Below are positions 61,122 through 64,000 of a DNA stretch of 64,000 nucleotides, in pieces. Within the stretch, counting starts at the first letter, position 1. Every line of letters starts with the position of its first letter. The notes below the pieces were generated by a model, which did not search any database, was not told the origin of the DNA, and was given only the letters and a program-made list of their open reading frames with translations. This DNA is from Mesorhizobium mediterraneum (GTDB taxonomy: Bacteria; Pseudomonadota; Alphaproteobacteria; Rhizobiales; Rhizobiaceae). A program made the position numbers and the translations under genes. The stretch is from contig NZ_NPKI01000002.1 in the NCBI RefSeq assembly GCF_002284565.1, positions 1 through 64,000 of the forward strand. The letters run 5' to 3'.

Positions 61122-62962
61122 CCGGCCGAGCCGGCCCGGTCCTCGGCGTCCTCGGTCTCGGCCCGCTCATTTTTGAGAAGGTCCTCGTAATTCCCACCCG
61201 ACAAAGCGGAGTCCAGCTTGGCGGAGATCGCATCCGCACCTCCGGCGGCCGCGCCCTTAGCCGTGAGGCGACCGACATCCGAGAACGCCAAGCCGAATTG
61301 CTGTAGCCACGGCATGGTGCTGTACTGAGCCTGCGCCGGATGTTCCCCGATCCACGCCAGCCCATTCTTGAGCACCGCAACCTGGGCTTCCAACAACTCT
61401 GACGTGACGTTCGGATCTTGGGCAGCCTTGGCTCGCCATTGGGCTTCCGCCGCCAAGGAAATCTGTTCGGCCATCGCCTTGCGTGCATCCGGGTCACGAA
61501 CCGCCAGGACAATCGAACTCAACTCGGCAAGACGCGTTTCGAACGGCACGCTTTGGTCGATATATTTCGCGGCCTGTTGGTCAGCTGCGGCCCAGGGCAG
61601 CGGCAGCATCCCGTCGAAGCCCATCTCTTGTTGGGCAGCGACGGCCCAGGTTACGGCAGTCTTGTAGTCGTCCGGAGTTGAGACCTTCCTCCAGTCGGGA
61701 GCCTTGTCTTGGAATAGTTGGCTGATATAGCCGACGGGGTCGGCGCGTCTGGCACCCAGTACCAATTGCGCGGCGCCGGCCTTTATCTCGTATTGCTCGC
61801 GCTCTTCTGGCGAACCGTTTGGGCCGGGTTCAAAATCCCGAAGCTCAGCATGTATTGCTTGGTTCGGCGCCGAGCGCATGTCGAAGACCGCACCGGCAAT
61901 GCCAGCCGTAATGTTGAATTTCTGGAAATGCCTGATGCCCTCTTCGGCACCGTAAATGTTGACGAAATCCTGCTCGGTCGGCTTCTTCTCGGGATATTTG
62001 CCCGTGGTGGCGATGACGGCCGGGGCATTCTGCTCTGCGAGTTGCACCTCGGCGCGGGCATCGACGAGTTGCGCGGCATTCGCCGTGTTGGCCTGATTGC
62101 GTAGCGCTTCAACTTCGCCGGGCGCCAGGTAGGTGATGGCGTCGATGGGTGCGGTGCCAGTCCCGTCGCCCTTCAGAGCCACCGCGCTGGAGCTACCGCT
62201 CGATGCATTGGCGGCACCGGCGACTTGGGTGATGTCGCTGCCAGAGGAATTCGCTGGCTGCACCACGCCGAACATTTCGAGGGCCCGCGTGGGATCCTTG
62301 GCAATCAACGCCTGGAACCGGGCCTTTGCCGTGGTGCTGAACCAGTCTTTCACGATCTGCTGCCTGATCTGCGGGTCGAGCCCCATCTTGTCGATCAGGT
62401 TGAGCCCGTCCTGCCGGGCCGCTTCGAATGTGATGGTATCGTCCGGGTCGCTCTGCGCGATGGCGGTAGCGTTGGTTTCCAGCACCGTGCTGAGCTCGGT
62501 TTGCTCATAGTCCTGGCGGCGCTGAACCTGTTTCGCCGCGATGCGCGCCGAACCGGCCGCGCGCAGGATTTCCTTCTGCTTGATAAAATTCGCGCGCTGG
62601 CTCTCGGGTATCTTCGGCAGGATGCCGTCGAACAGCGTGTCAAACAGGCCTGGCTTGACTACCTGGCCAGTGCGTGGATCGACCTGGCCATACATGCTGT
62701 CATGCAGGCCGCTGCCGTCTGCCGGCGCGTTCTGGGTCGCGTCATTCTCGGCCTGCGCGATCTGCCCGTCGAACTGCCGGCGGACGATCTCGGCATCGAA
62801 CGCTTCCTGCTGCTCTTTCTGCTGCCGATACCGCTCGGCGACGGCCGAGAGCTCGTCGCCAAAGCCTTGCATGGCGGCGCCGAGCGGCGAGCCGCCGGGA
62901 TAGGAAACCACGTTGCCGGTATCGAGCCGGCGCTGGGCGAGCTGGAGGGGAATGGTCGCCAT
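61013..62962 (-). CDS. Large phage virion protein, likely ejected internal protein (gp15/gp16-like)
   Basis: A 649-residue protein starting MATIPLQLAQRRLDTGNVVSYPGG. Long helical and coiled-coil regions (AERYRQQKEQQEAFDAEIVRRQF), a DPTRALEMF segment, and repeated EAQVAVL/AAQQEM helices give the profile of T7-like internal virion proteins. It follows a gp14-like gene and precedes the tail-fibre and lysis genes, the T7 order 14-15/16-17-17.5-18. Its last 20 residues (QASARRRRPA) are probably a frameshift artefact; see the toxin part. Confidence 0.7.
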   Translation of the reverse strand: MATIPLQLAQRRLDTGNVVSYPGGSPLGAAMQGFGDELSAVAERYRQQKEQQEAFDAEIVRRQFDGQIAQAENDATQNAPADGSGLHDSMYGQVDPRTGQVVKPGLFDTLFDGILPKIPESQRANFIKQKEILRAAGSARIAAKQVQRRQDYEQTELSTVLETNATAIAQSDPDDTITFEAARQDGLNLIDKMGLDPQIRQQIVKDWFSTTAKARFQALIAKDPTRALEMFGVVQPANSSGSDITQVAGAANASSGSSSAVALKGDGTGTAPIDAITYLAPGEVEALRNQANTANAAQLVDARAEVQLAEQNAPAVIATTGKYPEKKPTEQDFVNIYGAEEGIRHFQKFNITAGIAGAVFDMRSAPNQAIHAELRDFEPGPNGSPEEREQYEIKAGAAQLVLGARRADPVGYISQLFQDKAPDWRKVSTPDDYKTAVTWAVAAQQEMGFDGMLPLPWAAADQQAAKYIDQSVPFETRLAELSSIVLAVRDPDARKAMAEQISLAAEAQWRAKAAQDPNVTSELLEAQVAVLKNGLAWIGEHPAQAQYSTMPWLQQFGLAFSDVGRLTAKGAAAGGADAISAKLDSALSGGNYEDLLKNERAETEDAEDRAGSAGWAAEAFGAGLSGYGLVKGAIGLLGRQASARRRRPA

Positions 62963-63484
62963 TTATCGCATCCCCGCCCACGGATCGTTGAGTGCCGAAC
63001 TGCCAAAGATCACGGCCCGGTTCGGCGCCGATGCTGTCGGGGTCGAACCCTCGCTCGGGTCCTGGATTTTGGAGAGGCCATCGACGAGATTGCCGCCGGC
63101 CTTGAAGATTGAGGCGGTCACCGCCTGCTTGCCGGAAAAGCGCGAGATCGCAGCCTGGGTGGTGAGGCTGTTCTGGCGCAGCTGCGAGCCGTATTGGATC
63201 GCCTTGATGTCGAGCTGGCCCTGCCTTGCATTGGCGGCCAGCACCTCAGTCGGCGAGCCTGCGATGCCGACGCCCGAGGCACCCGCCTGGGCGCGCGCCT
63301 GCGACAGCAAGAGGTCCTGCTTGTGGCGCTCCTGGCCCTGTTCGAAGGCCGCGCTTTGAGCCTCGGCCTGCGCCTGCTGCTCATAGGCCTTGGCCTGGTA
63401 GTCGGCCATCTGCCTCGACTGCTGGCCTTCGACCAGCGCGCCGCCCACCGAAAGAGCCGTGCCGATAAGGGCAAGTGTGCACAT
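62963..63484 (-). CDS. gp14-like internal virion protein
   Basis: A 173-residue protein. A hydrophobic N-terminal segment (LALIGTALSVGGALVEG) and a long Gln/Ala-rich helix (YQAKAYEQQAQAEAQSAAFEQGQERHKQDLLL), then ARAQAGASGVGIAGSPTEVL, form the pattern of the T7 gp14 family of virion core proteins that form the ejection channel. Its stop touches the start of the large virion gene. Confidence 0.72.
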   Translation of the reverse strand: MCTLALIGTALSVGGALVEGQQSRQMADYQAKAYEQQAQAEAQSAAFEQGQERHKQDLLLSQARAQAGASGVGIAGSPTEVLAANARQGQLDIKAIQYGSQLRQNSLTTQAAISRFSGKQAVTASIFKAGGNLVDGLSKIQDPSEGSTPTASAPNRAVIFGSSALNDPWAGMR

Positions 63485-63486
63485 GG

Positions 63487-64000
63487 TCAGCCTCGTTCGC
63501 TGGCGGGAATGAATTTGCTTTTGACACCTTCGACCGGCGCGCCGAGCGCCGGGCGCGGGTCGAGCGCGCCGCCGGGGCTGAGGAAGGACAGAAGCATCCT
63601 GTCGGCCTGAACCGCTGGCCGACCGAGACGGGCAGGCACGGCCGCGTGCGGTCCGGCCATGGCAGCGCGCCGGGTGGTGGTCAGATTGATTTTGAGGTCA
63701 GCAACGCCGGCGGCGTTGAACAGGCCGTTGGCAGTGGCGATCGCGCGGACGAGCGCGTCGGCCTCGAACAGTTCCTGGCGCAGTTGCTCGATCAGCCGGT
63801 GGACGGTGCGCCAGCGCTCGCCGAGCGAAGCGGCCTTGGACTTGATCTCGTCGCCCAGGGCGACGATGTCGGCCCGCGCTTCCCTTTCGGCGGCTTCGGC
63901 GCGGCGCTTGTTCGCTGCCTCGATGGTTTTCTCCAGCAGCGCGATTGCCGCATTGCAGTCGGTGAGCGCGGCGCGCAGCTCGCCCAAGTCGCCGTCGCCG
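63487..64000 (-). CDS. Phage protein of unknown function, 5' end beyond the window
   Basis: At least 171 residues, open at the right edge. The N-terminal part is a predicted coiled coil (LEKTIEAANKRRAEAAEREARADIVALGDEI) and the C-terminal part has a low-complexity basic tail. It is just upstream of the gp14-like gene; a tail-tube or scaffold role is possible. No family recognised. Confidence 0.6.
   Translation of the reverse strand, partial: GDGDLGELRAALTDCNAAIALLEKTIEAANKRRAEAAEREARADIVALGDEIKSKAASLGERWRTVHRLIEQLRQELFEADALVRAIATANGLFNAAGVADLKINLTTTRRAAMAGPHAAVPARLGRPAVQADRMLLSFLSPGGALDPRPALGAPVEGVKSKFIPASERG

Overview
The window looks like a chromosomal segment of a Mesorhizobium-like alphaproteobacterium (order Rhizobiales). 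The evidence is high GC coding sequence, many solute-importer operons, rhizobial-type intergenic palindromes (RIME-like, at 59-213 and 8415-8600), a moc-like (rhizopine catabolism-like) gene set and several small secreted proteins of the DUF1236/DUF2934 kind. No tRNA, rRNA, CRISPR array, insertion sequence or integrase was found.

Left part (365-12762, mostly + strand). An AraC regulator precedes a CoxG-like protein and a molybdenum hydroxylase in which the molybdopterin subunit is split over two genes (1771-5493). Maturation-type MoxR and VWA genes and an amidohydrolase follow (5503-8401). A DHA2-type efflux pump (- strand) diverges from an overlapping pair: an ornithine-cyclodeaminase-like enzyme and a histidine-ammonia-lyase-like enzyme that lacks the canonical Ala-Ser-Gly triad.

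12780-29241 is one long - strand catabolic operon with a divergent LacI regulator. It has a five-gene CUT1 importer with two different ATPases, a Gfo/Idh/MocA dehydrogenase, a sugar isomerase/epimerase, a three-gene CUT2 importer, a DUF4432 epimerase-like protein, a MocD-like desaturase/oxygenase, a MocE-like Rieske ferredoxin, a divergent PanB-like protein and PurU. I read it as uptake and oxidative demethylation of an O- or N-methylated polyol or sugar-like compound, with one-carbon handling at the end.

29309-34744 is a sulfonate-type ABC importer joined to a 2[4Fe-4S] ferredoxin, an AprA/fumarate-reductase-like flavoprotein and a redoxin, behind a readable promoter and operator. 35062-39411 is a heme/iron module (heme-binding protein, TonB receptor, siderophore-interacting protein). 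39408-47749 runs from a GntR regulator through an ADP-ribosylglycohydrolase, a PfkB kinase and a polyamine-type ABC importer to a two-gene aconitase X. 48000-50764 holds small secreted or hypothetical proteins.

50885-64000 is part of a T7-like (podovirus-type) prophage that continues past the right edge. On the - strand the order is gp14-like internal virion protein, large virion protein, tail fibre with SGNH esterase domain, endolysin, holins and spanins. The most striking feature is at 59734-62962: the large virion protein continues, after a single-base frameshift, into a polymorphic-toxin-type nuclease domain, followed by an overlapping immunity gene. A second immunity-like gene next to it is also frameshifted. 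On the + strand are three tandem paralogues of an unknown small basic protein, two with duplicated promoters, and a methyltransferase-like gene.
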